The translations under genes and the position numbers were made by a program. Under the pieces are notes generated by a model that saw only the letters and a list, made by a program, of their open reading frames with translations, was not told the origin of the DNA and did no database searches. A DNA stretch of 64,000 bases from Lepidostoma basale (taxonomy: Eukaryota > Arthropoda > Insecta > Trichoptera > Lepidostomatidae): positions 1,488,001 through 1,552,000 of the forward strand of contig JAHDVF020000177.1 of NCBI GenBank assembly GCA_022606425.2. The letters run 5' to 3'. Below, piece by piece: positions 31,290 to 41,362 of this stretch (positions within the stretch are counted from its first letter, which is position 1; every line of letters begins with the position of its first letter).

Positions 31290-31618
31290 GTACGAAAGGC
31301 GGATGAATGCATCTTATTGCTCTCAAAATAATGAAAAGGTCACTAAGATGGTTTGGACATATGAAACGAATCCATTCGTATATATAAATAGTGTGAATGG
31401 AAAAAGAAGTTGAGGAAGGCGGAAGAGATGGCATGACCAAATTAATCAAATATTGAAAGACGGCCATGTTCGATGTAGGAACGATCGACGAGCGTGCTTG
31501 TCACGGTGTGTGAATATAGAAGAGGCACGATAGTTATGTCAGGATAGAACAGTTTGGCGGTCCATCCCCTCTACCTATTCCTACGGAAAACGGCGTGATT
31601 TTTAGTTAGTTAGTTAGA
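31290..31618 (+). mobile_element. LINE-A 3' end, decayed
   Basis: TCACTAAGATGGTTTGGACA (SLRWFG), TATATAAATAGTGTGAATGG, GCATGACCAAATTAATCAAA, ATGTCAGGATAGAACAG, then ACGGCGTGATTTTTAGTTAG. Frameshifts and a deletion of the RMVKK region. Confidence 0.75.
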
Positions 31619-32165
31619 AAAAAATTGTACCGTTTGTTTCTGTGTTTTTTTTTATATAATCGTATACTCTTTCTGTAAGTTAAATATCACGTTTTGTACA
31701 TTGTAACGCTACTTGATTCGATAAGGACTTATCCAGTAATGTGACTTACGATATTTAACGTTTTTTACCAAGTCACCCCGTGTTTCACCCCCGTCCCGTA
31801 TAATCCGTGAAACTTGCCTTCTGGGACGTACACGGGACCGGAGCATTAAGATTTGTGGTTCGTAATGTCACATAAAAAGTTAAGGCGGGATATATCTTCA
31901 AACTAGAATTATAAAAGGAAAATCTAAAAATACTAACATTGTTTCTGAAGGCGACTGTTCGTGAGTAAGAAGCGAAAGGGATGATAGTGAGGGTGGAAGG
32001 AGAGCCGCCGATGACTTTACTATTTGATTGAAAATATTTCTTGCGTCTTAATTTTCAATCAATCAAAATAAATTGAGGAGCAAACATAAATAAGCACGTC
32101 TTTCTAAAACTCCTCTTCTGATCAAATATTATTGTTTTTTTTTAGATTCAATATAATTTTGTTAA
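31619..32165. other. No recognised feature
   Basis: Unassigned sequence. A poly-T tract and moderately CpG-containing DNA (31760-31870) without coding signal. Confidence 0.45.
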
Positions 32166-32306
32166 TAACTAACTAACTAACTAACCATCATGCCGTTTTC
32201 CCGGAGGGGTAGGCAGAGGATGGATCTCTACATTCACACATCGTGACATGCACGCACGTCGATTCCTACTTCGAACATGGTCGCCTTTCAGTAATTGATT
32301 AAAAAA
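32166..32306 (-). mobile_element. LINE-A tail fragment
   Basis: AACTAACTAACTAACTAACC, GTTTTCCCGGAGGGGTAGGC, antisense C-terminal residues around MTRC, then GTAATTGATT. Internally deleted around the CQDR codons. Confidence 0.75.
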
Positions 32307-32481
32307 CGAAATCGTCTTGATATCACAAACTGTTGAGATTTAAGATTAAAATTGACCAAATGAGTCCCTCACATAAAAACTCTTTGCAGCTCACATCAAG
32401 CCCAAGGATCGCACTAATTTTCTTTCGAGTATTTTTATTAATGAAAATTAAATGAAAATAGTGTAAATTGGATATGTACAA

Positions 32482-33290
32482 TTCGGTGCTAAGATGAGTG
32501 ATCTGTCTGTAAACTGTCTGCTTTACGCGGACGATGCCGTTCTCGTTGCGGATACTGCGGACGAATTACAAGTCTTGGTGTCGAGAATGTATAAGGTATG
32601 CAAGTCGAACGATTTAATTATGAATGTCGGAAAGTCAAAGGTGTTAGTTTTTGAAAGGGAAGAGCAAATGACAGTTTGTAATTTAAGTGTAAATGAAGAG
32701 AACTTGGAACAGGTGAGTGAATTTGTGTATTTAGGTAGCATGTTCACAGCGGATGGCGAAAGCGAAAATGGCCGTTCACAATGGAGTTCTGGTTCCAACC
32801 CATATGTATGGAAGCGAAGCATGGAACTGGCAGAAGAAAGATGAGAGCAGAATAAATGCGGTAGAGATGAGGTCCCTAAGACGTATGTGTGGTAGAACGA
32901 TGTACGACAGAATCTCAAATGCTGATATTAGGAAGGAGTGTAGAGCGAAAGAAGGTATTATGAACAAAATTATGAAAGGTTCGCTTCGTTGGTTCGGACA
33001 TATGGAGCGCATGGGTGAAGAAAGAATGGTTAAAAAAGTATACGTTAACAATGTAAATGGAGTAAGGAGTCGAGGTAGACCGAGGAAAACATGGCATGAC
33101 CAAATTAATCAAATATTAAAAGTTGGTCATGTCAGAAGCCGGAAGAATCGACGTGCGTGTATGACTCGATGTATGAATGTGGAAGAAGCTAGAGAGGTGT
33201 GCCAGGATAGAGTAGTGTGGCGGTCCATTCTCTCTGCCTACCCCTGCGGGGAAACGGCCTGATGGTTTGTTATTGTTGTTGTTGTTTATT
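32482..33290 (+). mobile_element. LINE-A (A1) with reverse-transcriptase palm motif
   Basis: This copy reaches furthest upstream. Frame 32494-32844 begins LSVNCLLYADDAVLVADTAD, holding the YADD catalytic motif C of the reverse-transcriptase palm. It continues with KSNDLIMNVGKSKVLVFERE and EFVYLGSMFTADGE. About 95 bp (the KDIERRVGAGNKVNGAL region) are missing at ~32760, shifting the frame. The second frame 32753-33262 gives MYGSEAWNWQKKDESRINAV, SLRRMCGRTMYDRISNADIR, RWFGHMERMGEERMVKKVYV, RGRPRKTWHDQINQIL and CGETA-stop. The tail is a (TTG)n repeat. It is a pseudogene because of the deletion. Confidence 0.9.
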
Positions 33291-33662
33291 TGAAGCAATT
33301 CATATTTTTTCTTCAGAAATTGTTAGGTAAATAAATAATTGGTAGGGGGGGGGGGGGGCGTGGAGATTTTTGAATCGTTGAAGTGAGGCATGGTACAAAT
33401 AAGAATGGGAAACCCTGGACTACATGGTCCCTCCAATTCTGGATCTACTCCACCGAACGATGTCCTCTATTGTACCTCAGTATTGAAACTTGTAACCAAG
33501 ATTAAATAATAATTATATATGGTTGAAACGAGGATCAGGGTGGCTTAAACCTTAAAAAATATCAGCAGTGGGATATATAAGACAGTGGAGTGGTTTGGTG
33601 ACCATTGGCAGCTTCTTACACGCTTCGAGGAACAGGAGTAAGATGGAGCAAGTGGTCGCAAG
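33291..33662. other. Unassigned; poly-G run
   Basis: Contains a run of about twelve G at ~33346-33358. GGGAAACCCTGG further on could be a hAT-like end. No coding. Confidence 0.4.
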
Positions 33663-33664
33663 TA

Positions 33665-33996
33665 CAGTAGAACGTCGTTAATCCGGACGTCAGTTAACCG
33701 GAACGTCAATTATCCGGACAAGCCGAGATGATGAAGCGTTCTGTACCGTGACCTACGCATGACTAAGCTTACCCCACCACACCTACACAACGCTGGGTGT
33801 GATTGCATCGTCCCTCTACTCCCTCCTCCTCTCGTTATCCCCCGCACCCTACGGACAGTTAGTCTCCCGCTGTGTTGGAGTTTCGAAGTGTCATCTCGTT
33901 AGTTTCAGCCTGTCATTATTTATTTGAGATTATCCGTAAAATCGGTATTCGGAACGCCTCCGGTCCCAATTAGTTCGGACAAACTACGTTCTACTG
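33665..33996. mobile_element. pogo/Tigger-like MITE
   Basis: 332-bp element with ends CAGTAGAACGTCGTTAATCC and CGGACAAACTACGTTCTACTG, flanked by TA on each side (33663-33664, 33997-33998). The CAGTAGAACGTCG..ATCCGGA terminus and TA target fit pogo/Tigger elements of the Tc1/mariner group. The left end repeats the AATCCGGA/AACCGGA/TATCCGGA unit three times. No transposase. Confidence 0.85.
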
Positions 33997-34054
33997 TAAT
34001 ATATAATATATAAAAAAAGAAAAAAAACTTATATGATTTGTTAAATTTACAACA

Positions 34055-34292
34055 CTGTTCCATACCACACTTTTAATCATAATTTTTTTGAGAATGTCGC
34101 GACAGCTGTTTCGTCAACTAATGTTGGCATCATCGGGTGTTACAAACAACTGTTGTCGTTGAGTTATTTGTAACGCTTGATGATGCCAACATTGGTTAGC
34201 GAAACAAGTGTGGCGACATTCTCAAAAAGTGTATTATAAAAATTGTGATACACACTCGTATTACGAGTATAACGTGTTGTAAATTTAAGTGT
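34055..34292. mobile_element. Foldback family Z with decayed ribozyme motifs
   Basis: Inverted arms from AAATTTACAACACTG-like to the complement AACGTGTTGTAAATTT, including GAGAATGTCGCGACAGCTGT. Cores are CCGATGA (left, minus strand) and TTGATGA (right), each with a change at C3 or U4, so both are probably inactive. Confidence 0.7.
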
Positions 34293-34296
34293 TAAT

Positions 34297-34445
34297 AACT
34301 AGCTAACTAAATAACTAACCATCACGTCGTCTCTCCGAAGGGGTAGGCAGAAAGCATTTCACCGTCATTCGCACCGCATTCACTTCTTATATTTTTATTC
34401 GACACTCTATCATACACAAAGTATCCACACATTCGTCTATTAATA
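34297..34445 (-). mobile_element. LINE-A 3' fragment with internal deletion
   Basis: AACTAGCTAACTAAATAACT (decayed tail), GTCTCTCCGAAGGGGTAGGC, then a jump straight to the antisense NVNE..RSECGANDG and SVYDRV regions. Several hundred bp are deleted internally. Confidence 0.75.
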
Positions 34446-35072
34446 ATAAAGTTAATAATGTTGAAGTTAATAGTGTTTCGGGACAAACTACGGACTATTT
34501 TATGATTTAAACCTGTTCAATTTTTTTTCTTTTAGAATTCAGCAAAAAAGACTTGGGGAATTAAATATGAACGCGAGCTTGGTAAATGTGGGCGGATTTA
34601 TCTATGGATTTGTTTTTCTTCGTGTTAAATAAGACTGTCTTATCTCTTCCGTCATAGTCAAGTTTCAGCTGTCAGGTTCACGTGACATCGCCGCCCCACA
34701 CACCGCAGCCTCCAATAAGGGAACAACGGGAGTATCTCGTGTTTATTATTAAAGCCAAATATTGTTCTAACGTTGTGTATACATGCGCGGGAACAATGGA
34801 TAAACACAGTTCTCTCAAAATTCCAGAAATTCATGTTGGTTAATTTTCAGATGGGTCGTGTAGGTACCTACATACATGTTTTGAATAGCGGCAACACTAT
34901 GTGTTATGTAAATGAGTATATTAATCTATTTGATTCTCATAAGGGTTTGAAGGTAATCAAATCAATTTACCAAATAAGCTTTTCGTTAACATTTTATTCC
35001 TTTTGCTAGAAGTTTTATTATATTTTATGTAAAATGACATGTTTTGCTGTCTAATACGAGTATAATTCAAAT
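34446..35072. other. Mostly unassigned; family X fragment at the end
   Basis: Positions ~34995-35055 (TGCTAGAAGTTTTATTATAT, ATGACATGTTTTGC) are an X-family arm. The rest has no supportable feature. Confidence 0.45.
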
Positions 35073-35084
35073 TATACAATTATT

Positions 35085-35276
35085 AATTTTAGATAAACTT
35101 AAGGCGTTAACACTGTGGAATTCCATAATGACGAATTTTTATGAATTAAAACACTGTTTTTTCCATTTTTGAGTTTATTTTTCTCGACATGTTTCGAAGG
35201 CTTACACCTTCATCATCATGTCGAGAAAAATAAACCCAAAAGTGGAAAAAACAGTATTTTAATTCATAAAAAATTG
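35085..35276. mobile_element. Foldback family Y with 12-bp target duplication
   Basis: 192-bp element: AGATAAACTTAAGGCGTTAA on the left, then inverted arms (TTATGAATTAAAACACTG; TTTTTCTCGACATGTTTCGA). TATACAATTATT occurs directly before (35073-35084) and after (35277-35288). The hairpin core on the minus strand is ATGATGA with a GAAGG/CCTTC stem and GAAACATGTC, lacking C3. Confidence 0.8.
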
Positions 35277-35392
35277 TATACAATTATTGTATCGAACAAA
35301 TGGGTTGGGCTGCGTTCTGAAAAAAAAAATATTCTGAACAACCCACGAACCCCCATAAACCTCAAAGAAAAGTAATTTTGTTCTGTGTTTTG

Positions 35393-35760
35393 TCTGTGTT
35401 GACTTATGGGTTTGAAGCAATCACATTGTATAAAAAAAGCTCCAATAATCTAATACTTGAAAAAGAGTTATGGAAAGAGAAATGTAATTCATTATAAAAG
35501 ACAGGGTGAGAAACACCACTATTAGAGCCAGAACAGGAGCGATGGAGCGTTGGAGCATTAGGAGCTCTAAAATGGAGCTGAGCGGGCCATGTATCTCGCA
35601 GCTCTGATGATAGACGTTAAAACCCCTCATTTGCTGACATTCTAGGACTGCGGCATGAAACCTAGGACGTCTCCAACTTCGACGGAGACTCAACATAAAA
35701 GAGACCAACGGTACAACATGGATGAGTGCCCTCTCGGACGCCTAAGTTACTCCCAAATAC
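35393..35760 (+). mobile_element. LINE-I C-terminal fragment, heavily decayed
   Basis: VLTYGFEAITLYKK, then QERWSVGALGALKWS, a stop, AGHVSRSSDDRR and later PTVQHG can be followed in the plus strand. They resemble the LTYG.E / LKW.WAGHV.R..D.RW order of RTE-related LINE ends. Stops and indels are frequent. Confidence 0.5.
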
Positions 35761-35821
35761 ATCAATCACGTAGCGTCCACATTAAAACAAAAATAATCAT
35801 ATATTGTACAAAACTATAATT

Positions 35822-36414
35822 AGAACTGTATTGGCATATGGGTGTGAGGCGCTAACACTGACAGTGAAGGTGGCTAAATGCTTGACAGATTCGAACGAAA
35901 AATATTGCGTCGAATCTGTGGACCCGTGAGAGAAGATAATCAATGGCACATCCAGAAACAATGAAGAACTGTACACCATATTCAAGGCCCCTACCATCTC
36001 TCTCCCCCATCATCATACTACTGAGATTGATATGGGTTGGGCATGCACAGAGAATGCCAGACTCACGGGTCCCTAAAATAGTAATGAATGGACACCCAGG
36101 TGGAAGGAGACGAGTGGGAAGACCCAGACTGAGATTGAAGGGTGAGGTCGGGAAGGGTGCGGAGCAGCTCCTCCAGGTGACTAATTGGAAGAGGGCGGCA
36201 GAGAACAGGCGGAGTTGGAGGCGCAAGTTATGTTATTTGAGCTGTAGCGCTATCAACCTCATACAATCAACACGTCTTTTATTGACTAATATAGGAGCCC
36301 GTCATACGCCAATAAAGCATCCAATAAACCCGAAACGACAGACATGGAAGCAGAAAGAGGAGGCTTACGTCTAGGAGTGGACGGCTACAGGATGTTGATA
36401 ATGATGATGATGAA
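35822..36414 (+). mobile_element. LINE-H 3' end
   Basis: RTVLAYGCEALTLTVKVAKC, then in the frame 35943-36374 LRLIWVGHAQRMPDSRVPKI, PGGRRRVGRPRLRLKGEVGK, LLQVTNWKRAAENRRSWRRK and a stop. The AYG.EA, W.GH..RM and GRP..RW-like order marks a LINE C-terminal domain, different in sequence from the others here. It ends with a GATGATGATG tail. Confidence 0.7.
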
Positions 36415-36439
36415 TTATACATGTCTTGTGAGATTTAAC

Positions 36440-36942
36440 ATCAATGATATTCTCCTGATAAAGTTGCAGTTATCTCCGGATGTTTAAGGGACACTGTCTG
36501 GGACAATAAGCATATGCTAGTGGAAAGCAAAGTTAGAATTTATAAAACATGCACCAGGCCCATAATAACATACGGAATCGAAGCAAGAGCAGACACTGTC
36601 AGATCCAAACTTCTCATAAAAGTATCAGAAATGAGAACATTGCGACCTATTGTGGGGAGAACTCTTAGAGATAGGATACGCAATGAAGAAATTCGCAAAT
36701 CCTGAAAAATTGAAGACATAGTGAGATGGAGTAGGCAGAGAAGACGATTCTGGAGGGACCACATCGAGAGAATGGATCCAGCAAGAATTCCTAATATCGT
36801 GATCCACGAGACTCCAGAGAGCAGTCGACCACCAGGACGACCACCAAAGAGATGAAGAGAAGGCTGGTCGTCTTCATCAAAGGAGAAAGTTGATATCCTG
36901 CATAAACAGATCGCAAGATCTACAATCAGAAGAAGAAAATAT
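36440..36942 (+). mobile_element. LINE-C 3' end
   Basis: The plus strand encodes VRIYKTCTRPIITYGIEARA, DTVRSKLLIKVSEMRTLRPI, VGRTLRDRIRNEEIRKS-stop, KIEDIVRWSRQRRRFWRDHI, ESSRPPGRPPKR-stop. It ends in AGAAGAAGAAAATAT. Collinear with the 18.2-kb copy, including the same stop after the PPKR codons, so both may derive from one already defective source. Confidence 0.85.
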
Positions 36943-37526
36943 CCTCCTATAGCTCTTAACTCTTGTAAAATATGTATTTATAGTTTATTTTTACTACTAA
37001 TTGTTATTTATACTCGTAATGTATTTTATTTAGTAAATGAATATAGCTCCTTCACAAGTCCTTTTGCCATTTAGTTCGTAAACAATATAAAGCTAATGAG
37101 AAGAATACAAACAATGAAATATATAGCATTTAAGGAACAAAGGAAGACTCGAAATCGACGGAAAATATGAAATAATCTTTAGTCAGTGCGTACGGAAGCT
37201 GGGTAAATATATTTAAACAATGCTCTTTTTGTTGAAATTCATAGCTCTGCCAGGATTGGCAAATTAGCATTCCGAGTAATGTAAGCAGATTGCGGGGCAG
37301 CTCAGAGCCGACTTCCATCATCTGGGCGGCTGTAACTGCTGTGTAAAGAAAGGCGACTTCTGTAATTCTCGGAAAGAATAATATTCTCAGCGGTTGTACA
37401 CAAAACGGGGTTCAACTGTTTTACATCTGAATGATGCTGGTACGTTTCCATTGTTACAGTATAATTTACATGTTCCGCCCATTATTTAACAAAATGTAAT
37501 CTGATTAACGAGGGGCAAAAGGGTTG
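36943..37526. other. No recognised feature
   Basis: Unassigned AT-rich sequence. A short open frame at 37130-37321 on the minus strand has no recognisable domain. Confidence 0.45.
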
Positions 37527-37860
37527 CCGCCGCACACTGGTCCCATTTGGCAAAAACATGGACATAGGGGTCAAACTCCAAATTTTATCCTGATTTTTTA
37601 AAATAAGATCCTTTATGTGATTCCAAACCGCTTTTACATACAAACTTTTTTTGATATAACTGCTAATTTCCAAGAAAAAAAATGTTGTTGTTTTTTTTTT
37701 GTATGAATCAAAACTGATTTTTGCAATTATTAAGGAATCAGTTAGATAGGTCAAATCCAAACTTAGTAGGGATTATAGAAGACATAATCTTCTACATTAC
37801 TTGTCCCGACATCTACTTCATATCTCTGCCCGTTTAAAAGCAGCAGACATTATAAATCTT

Positions 37861-38034
37861 TGCGTAGATTTTCACGGTTGGCAGCAATATGTTTGTTGTG
37901 TTTTTGGGTAACACCGTGTGATTTCGGTAACTTCTTCTCGACCGACGTTTCGGAGATCGTTGCAGTCTCCATCTTCAGGGTAATGAATGTGATATGTTAG
38001 CAAAATCACACGGTGTTACCCAAAAACACAACAA
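37861..38034. mobile_element. Ribozyme-bearing foldback with 14-bp target duplication
   Basis: It is flanked by ACATTATAAATCTT at 37847-37860 and 38035-38048. The opposite arm of the surrounding palindrome shows the uninterrupted target, so the insertion is proven internally. Inverted ends GTTTGTTGTGTTTTTGGGTA / TACCCAAAAACACAACAAAC enclose one hammerhead-like motif. Non-coding. Confidence 0.9.
37941..37981 (-). ncRNA. Hammerhead-like ribozyme motif
   Basis: On the minus strand: ACC, CTGAAGA (37972-37978), extra T, helix II GGAGA/TCTCC, GAA, helix III ACGT, C17, GGT. Helix I is 3 bp (ACC/GGT). Helix III is palindromic and too short to close alone, which suggests activity as a dimer if any. 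Confidence 0.7.
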
Positions 38035-38499
38035 ACATTATAAATCTTAATAAATTGTTGCGAGTATAAAGTGGTTTCGGATTTTTTGTTAGATGCATTA
38101 ATGATCATCGCGTTCCTTTACAAAAGAATGGAGTGATTTTAGCATAATTGTGATCATTTATGCATCTAACAAAAAATCCAAAACCACTTTATACACGTAA
38201 CAATTGTTTAGATTTATAATGTCTGCTGCTTTTAAACGGGCAGAGATATGAAGTAGATGTCGTAACAAGTAATGTAGAAGATTATGCCCTCTATAATCCT
38301 TACTAAGTTTGGTTTTGACGTATCCACCTGATTCGGAAATAATTGCAAAAATCAGTTTTGCTTCATACAAAAAAAACAACAACATTTTTTTTCTTGAAAA
38401 TTAGCAGTTATATATAATAAAAAAAACAAAACTGTGTATCGTGATGCACGAATAAAACACCCTCAACGCAAAACTTCCATCTAAAATTTTTCTAAGTTT

Positions 38500-39205
38500 C
38501 AAAATTTAACCCATTGATATGTCTATTGTTATTTCTCTGGCCAAGTTAACAAAAACAAAACTGCTGACTGTAGGCCGAACGCAACATCAGATGAGAGTAG
38601 TGATGTCAGGAGTTCCACTAAAGAACACCAAGGAGTTTGTCTACCTCGGGAGCAAAATAACATGGGACGGTCGGTCTAAGAGCGAGGTTGACAGCCGTAT
38701 ACATCAGGCTAGGCTTGCATTTAATAAAAGGTCGAAAATAATAGAATCAAATAATATAGACCTAAAACTGAGAATACTCCACATCAAGACCTATGTATGG
38801 AGTATCTTGATGTACGGCTGCGAGACATGGTGCCTATCCGAAAGAGATAAACGGAGACTAGAGGCTTTTGAAATGTGGTCCTATAGAAGACTATTAGGAA
38901 TTTCCTGCGAATGAGGAGGTTCTTCAAAGAATCGAAGGAGGAAGCCACCTGCTAAGGACCTTGTCCGAAAGGTGTGCAAGATGGATCGGCAATGTAATAC
39001 GACAAGAAGGCCTCTTGCATGCCATAATGGAGGGTATGACCGAGGGGACAAACTCTAGGGGACGCCCACGCCGAGAGTACCTGGAGGACCTGTTGGTGGA
39101 CGTGGGCTGCTTATCATATGCAGATTTCAAAAGAGCTGCACAAGACAGGGAAGAATGGGAGAGAAGAATAGAAAAAATTGCTGCAAACCAATCCCAGGAT
39201 TGAAA
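38500..39205 (+). mobile_element. LINE-G 3' end
   Basis: Frame 38519-38914: KLLTVGRTQHQMRVVMSGVP, EFVYLGSKITWDGRSKSEVD, RIHQARLAFNKR, LMYGCETWCLSERDKRRLEA, FEMWSYRRLLGIS. A one-base shift after SC(E) leads to VLQRIEGGSHLLRTLSERCA, RWIGNVIRQEGLLHAIMEGM, RGRPRREYLEDLLVDVGCLS, KRAAQDREEWERR and a stop. It covers the region after the reverse-transcriptase palm to the end. One frameshift is the only clear lesion. Confidence 0.85.
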
Positions 39206-39210
39206 CTTTC

Positions 39211-39532
39211 TAACTAACTAACTAACTAACTAACTAACCATCACGTCGTCTCCCCGAAGGGGTAGGCAGAAAGAATGGACTGCCACACTTTTCTTTCCTG
39301 ACATATTTTTCTCGCTTCCTCAACATTCATACATCGTGTCATGCACGCGCGTCGATTTCTCCGACTCCTCACATGGCCGACATTCAAGATCTCATTTCTA
39401 CTACATTTATTCTACTTTCATCCTTCTTTTGCCAGTTCCATGCTACGCTTCCATACATAAGGGTCGGTAGAAGAACACCACTGTGCACTGGCATTCTAGC
39501 TTTTTTGGATAGGTTTTGGATAGGTTTTATCT
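39211..39532 (-). mobile_element. LINE-A 3' fragment with internal deletion
   Basis: Complement of a long (TTAG)n tail abuts LINE-G tail to tail. The antisense C-terminus (VCQERKVW-like, MTRCMNVEEARE, GHVRSRR) jumps at ~39385 to the MRS..INAVE and YGSVAWNWQ regions, so ~300 bp are deleted. Confidence 0.8.
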
Positions 39533-39544
39533 TTTAGCTTTCTA

Positions 39545-40020
39545 GCTTCTTCTTCAAGTGCCCTGTCGAGTCCCCCCAACGTTGGCGATTACCTCGGCGA
39601 ACCCGTCCCTGTCCTGCGCCGCTCGGAACAGCTCCTCAACACTTCGGATGCCGATCCACTCCGTCACGTTTCGCAGCCAGGACATTTGTCTCCTTCCGGG
39701 CCCTCGGCGTCCCTCAATTTTCCCTCCAATATCAGTTGGAGAAGGTGGTACTTTTCCCCACGCAGTATATGACCCAGATATGCGATCTTTCGAACCTTGA
39801 TAGTTGATAACAATTCCCTGTCAACTCTAGCTCCCCTCAGGACTTCGGTATTGGTAACCATGTCTGTCCAGGGAACTCTGAGCATTCGGAGATGGAGCCA
39901 CTTTTCAAATGCTTCCAGTCTGTTCATTGAGTTAACTTTCAGGGTCCAAGTTTCACAACCGTACAATAAAACAGACCACACATAGCATTTGATCATTCTC
40001 TGGCGGAGTTTCAAAACTTA
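39545..40020 (-). mobile_element. LINE-E 3' end
   Basis: The minus strand encodes MKLRQRMIKCYVWSVLLYGC, ETWTLKVNSMNRLEAFEKWL, RKIAYLGHILRGEKYHLLQL, ILEGKLRDAEGP (39664-40014). After a one-base shift it continues RRGPGRRQMSWLRNVTEWIG, ELFRAAQDRDGFAEVIANVG, GTRQGT and a stop, ending in a GAAGAAG tail. It is inserted in the large foldback's right arm. Confidence 0.85.
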
Positions 40021-40158
40021 CTAATCAAAAAAAGTTAAAAGATAAAAGTGGTTTGGAATCACACAGAGGACCTAATTTATAAAAATCAGGGCAAAATTCG
40101 GAGTTTGACCCCTATGTCCATGTTTTTGGCAATTGGATCCAGTGTGCGCCGGGCCGTG

Positions 40159-40484
40159 TATTGTGAATTTCACTCGCTACGTGCTACGGCGGCTCGCATC
40201 GCCTCTACGCCCGAAGTTCCCGCATAACTGATTCATTAAACTCTTTCACACCCGGGCGGGCCGCGTGAGGGAATGAAACATAACGTGTTTCTAATTTTCC
40301 TTCATTTACTACTCTCTATTGTGTTAGTTCGCCCACGCGCTCACCGCTGCCCTTCTCGTCTCCTAATAATATTTATTACGAGCACAACATGTTACGATGT
40401 GTTGTAATTTGTTCACATTTTCACGGCTACTAATCATGTTAGTTTTGGATGTCTTAGTAAATGATTTATAAACACTGTCTTATC
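40159..40484. other. CpG-containing patch, no feature recognised
   Basis: Positions 40160-40290 are visibly richer in G+C and CpG (GGGCGGGCCGCG) than the surroundings, then AT-rich. It may be old unique sequence. No coding frame. Confidence 0.4.
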
Positions 40485-40765
40485 TATCTAACTAACTATC
40501 CCATCAGGCAAAAAGAAACGATTACCACACTTTTCTTTCCTGACATACTTCTCTCGATTCCTCATAATTCATACATCGTGTCATGCACACACGTCGTTCT
40601 TGGACTTCTCACGTGGCCGAAATTCAATGGTATTTTATATATTTGATAGTGCCGCGATTCCTTCGGTATTTCTCTATTTCTAGTTCCATTAACATCGTTA
40701 ACTTACTTTTTTTCACCATTATTTCTTCACTTATTTTTTTCATGTGTCCAGAACATATTAATGTT

Positions 40766-41289
40766 CATTTTAGATAAACTTAAGGCGTTAACACTGTGGA
40801 ATTCCACAATGACGATTTTTTTATGAATTAAAACACTTTGTTTTTAATTGAAATTTCTTGGTAGAAGTTCATTTTGAATAATGAAAACAAAAAAAAAAAT
40901 TATACAAAATTTCTTTATTATTATGTATTTAGTGTGCTTCTACTTGTGTTTATGGTCGACCAATTTCGGCAGCTTGCTGCCATCTTCTGGCAGCAAGCTG
41001 ATCACCAGAAGATGGCAACAAGCTGCCGAAACCGGTCGAAAATACATAATAATAAAGAAATTTTGTATCAATTTTTTTTTGTCTTCATTAATTAAAACAC
41101 TGTTTTTTCCACTTTTGAGTTTATTTTTCTCGACATGTTTCGAAGGCTTCCACCTTCATCATCGGGAGAACGATATAAACTTCTGTATATCGTTCTCCCG
41201 ATGATGAAAGTGTAAGCCTTTGAAACTTGTCGAGAAAAATAAACTGATAAATGGAAAAAAACAGTGTTTTAATTCATGAAAAAATCGTC
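40766..41289. mobile_element. Foldback family Y, itself interrupted
   Basis: Direct 12-bp repeats CATATTAATGTT flank it (40754-40765; 41290-41301). It starts AGATAAACTTAAGGCGTTAA like the 35.1-kb copy and contains the inverted CTCGACATGTTTCGAAGGCT / AGCCTTTGAAACTTGTCGAG arms at 41130-41240. Core sequences are GATGATGA-type without C3. A second foldback occupies 40838-41089. Confidence 0.85.
40838..41089. mobile_element. Third foldback nested in Y
   Basis: It is flanked by AATTAAAACACT at 40826-40837 and 41090-41101 (12 bp, exact). The inverted arms carry AAATTTCTTTATTATTATGT and GGCAGCTTGCTGCC. Both hairpins read CAGAAGA, extra T, GGCA-type stem, GAAA, palindrome-like helix III and C. Core position U4 is A, so they are near-hammerheads. 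Confidence 0.85.
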
Positions 41290-41362
41290 ATATTAATGTT
41301 TCTTTCATTATTTTGTTCAGAACACTTTCATTCGCACTGCATTCACTTATTATATTTTCAAT

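Larger units (their letters stand above)
37529..40158. mobile_element. Large foldback element with nested insertions
   Basis: The left arm starts CGCACACTGGTCCCATTTGG, CAAAAACATGGACATAGGGG; the right arm ends CCCTATGTCCATGTTTTTGG, GGATCCAGTGTGCGCC. The arms are complementary over ~400 bp (left 37533-38110 without its insert; right 38150-38411 plus 40022-40158). The left arm has a 174-bp ribozyme foldback inserted. The right arm is split by LINE-G, LINE-A and LINE-E fragments (~38412-40021). The arms have no coding of their own. Confidence 0.8.
40487..41362 (-). mobile_element. LINE-A 3' fragment split by nested foldbacks
   Basis: Antisense LINE-A runs 40487-40765 (decayed tail CTATCTAACTAACTATCCCA to CATGTGTCCAGAACATATTA) and resumes at 41302 (TTCATTATTTTGTTCAGAAC, TTCGCACTGCATTCACTTAT). 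The break is at the IMKGSLRW codons and is filled by a family Y foldback with a 12-bp target duplication. Confidence 0.85.

Noticed and set aside
37130..37321. Small gene on the minus strand
   Set aside because: No domain, no conservation evidence and no other exons nearby.
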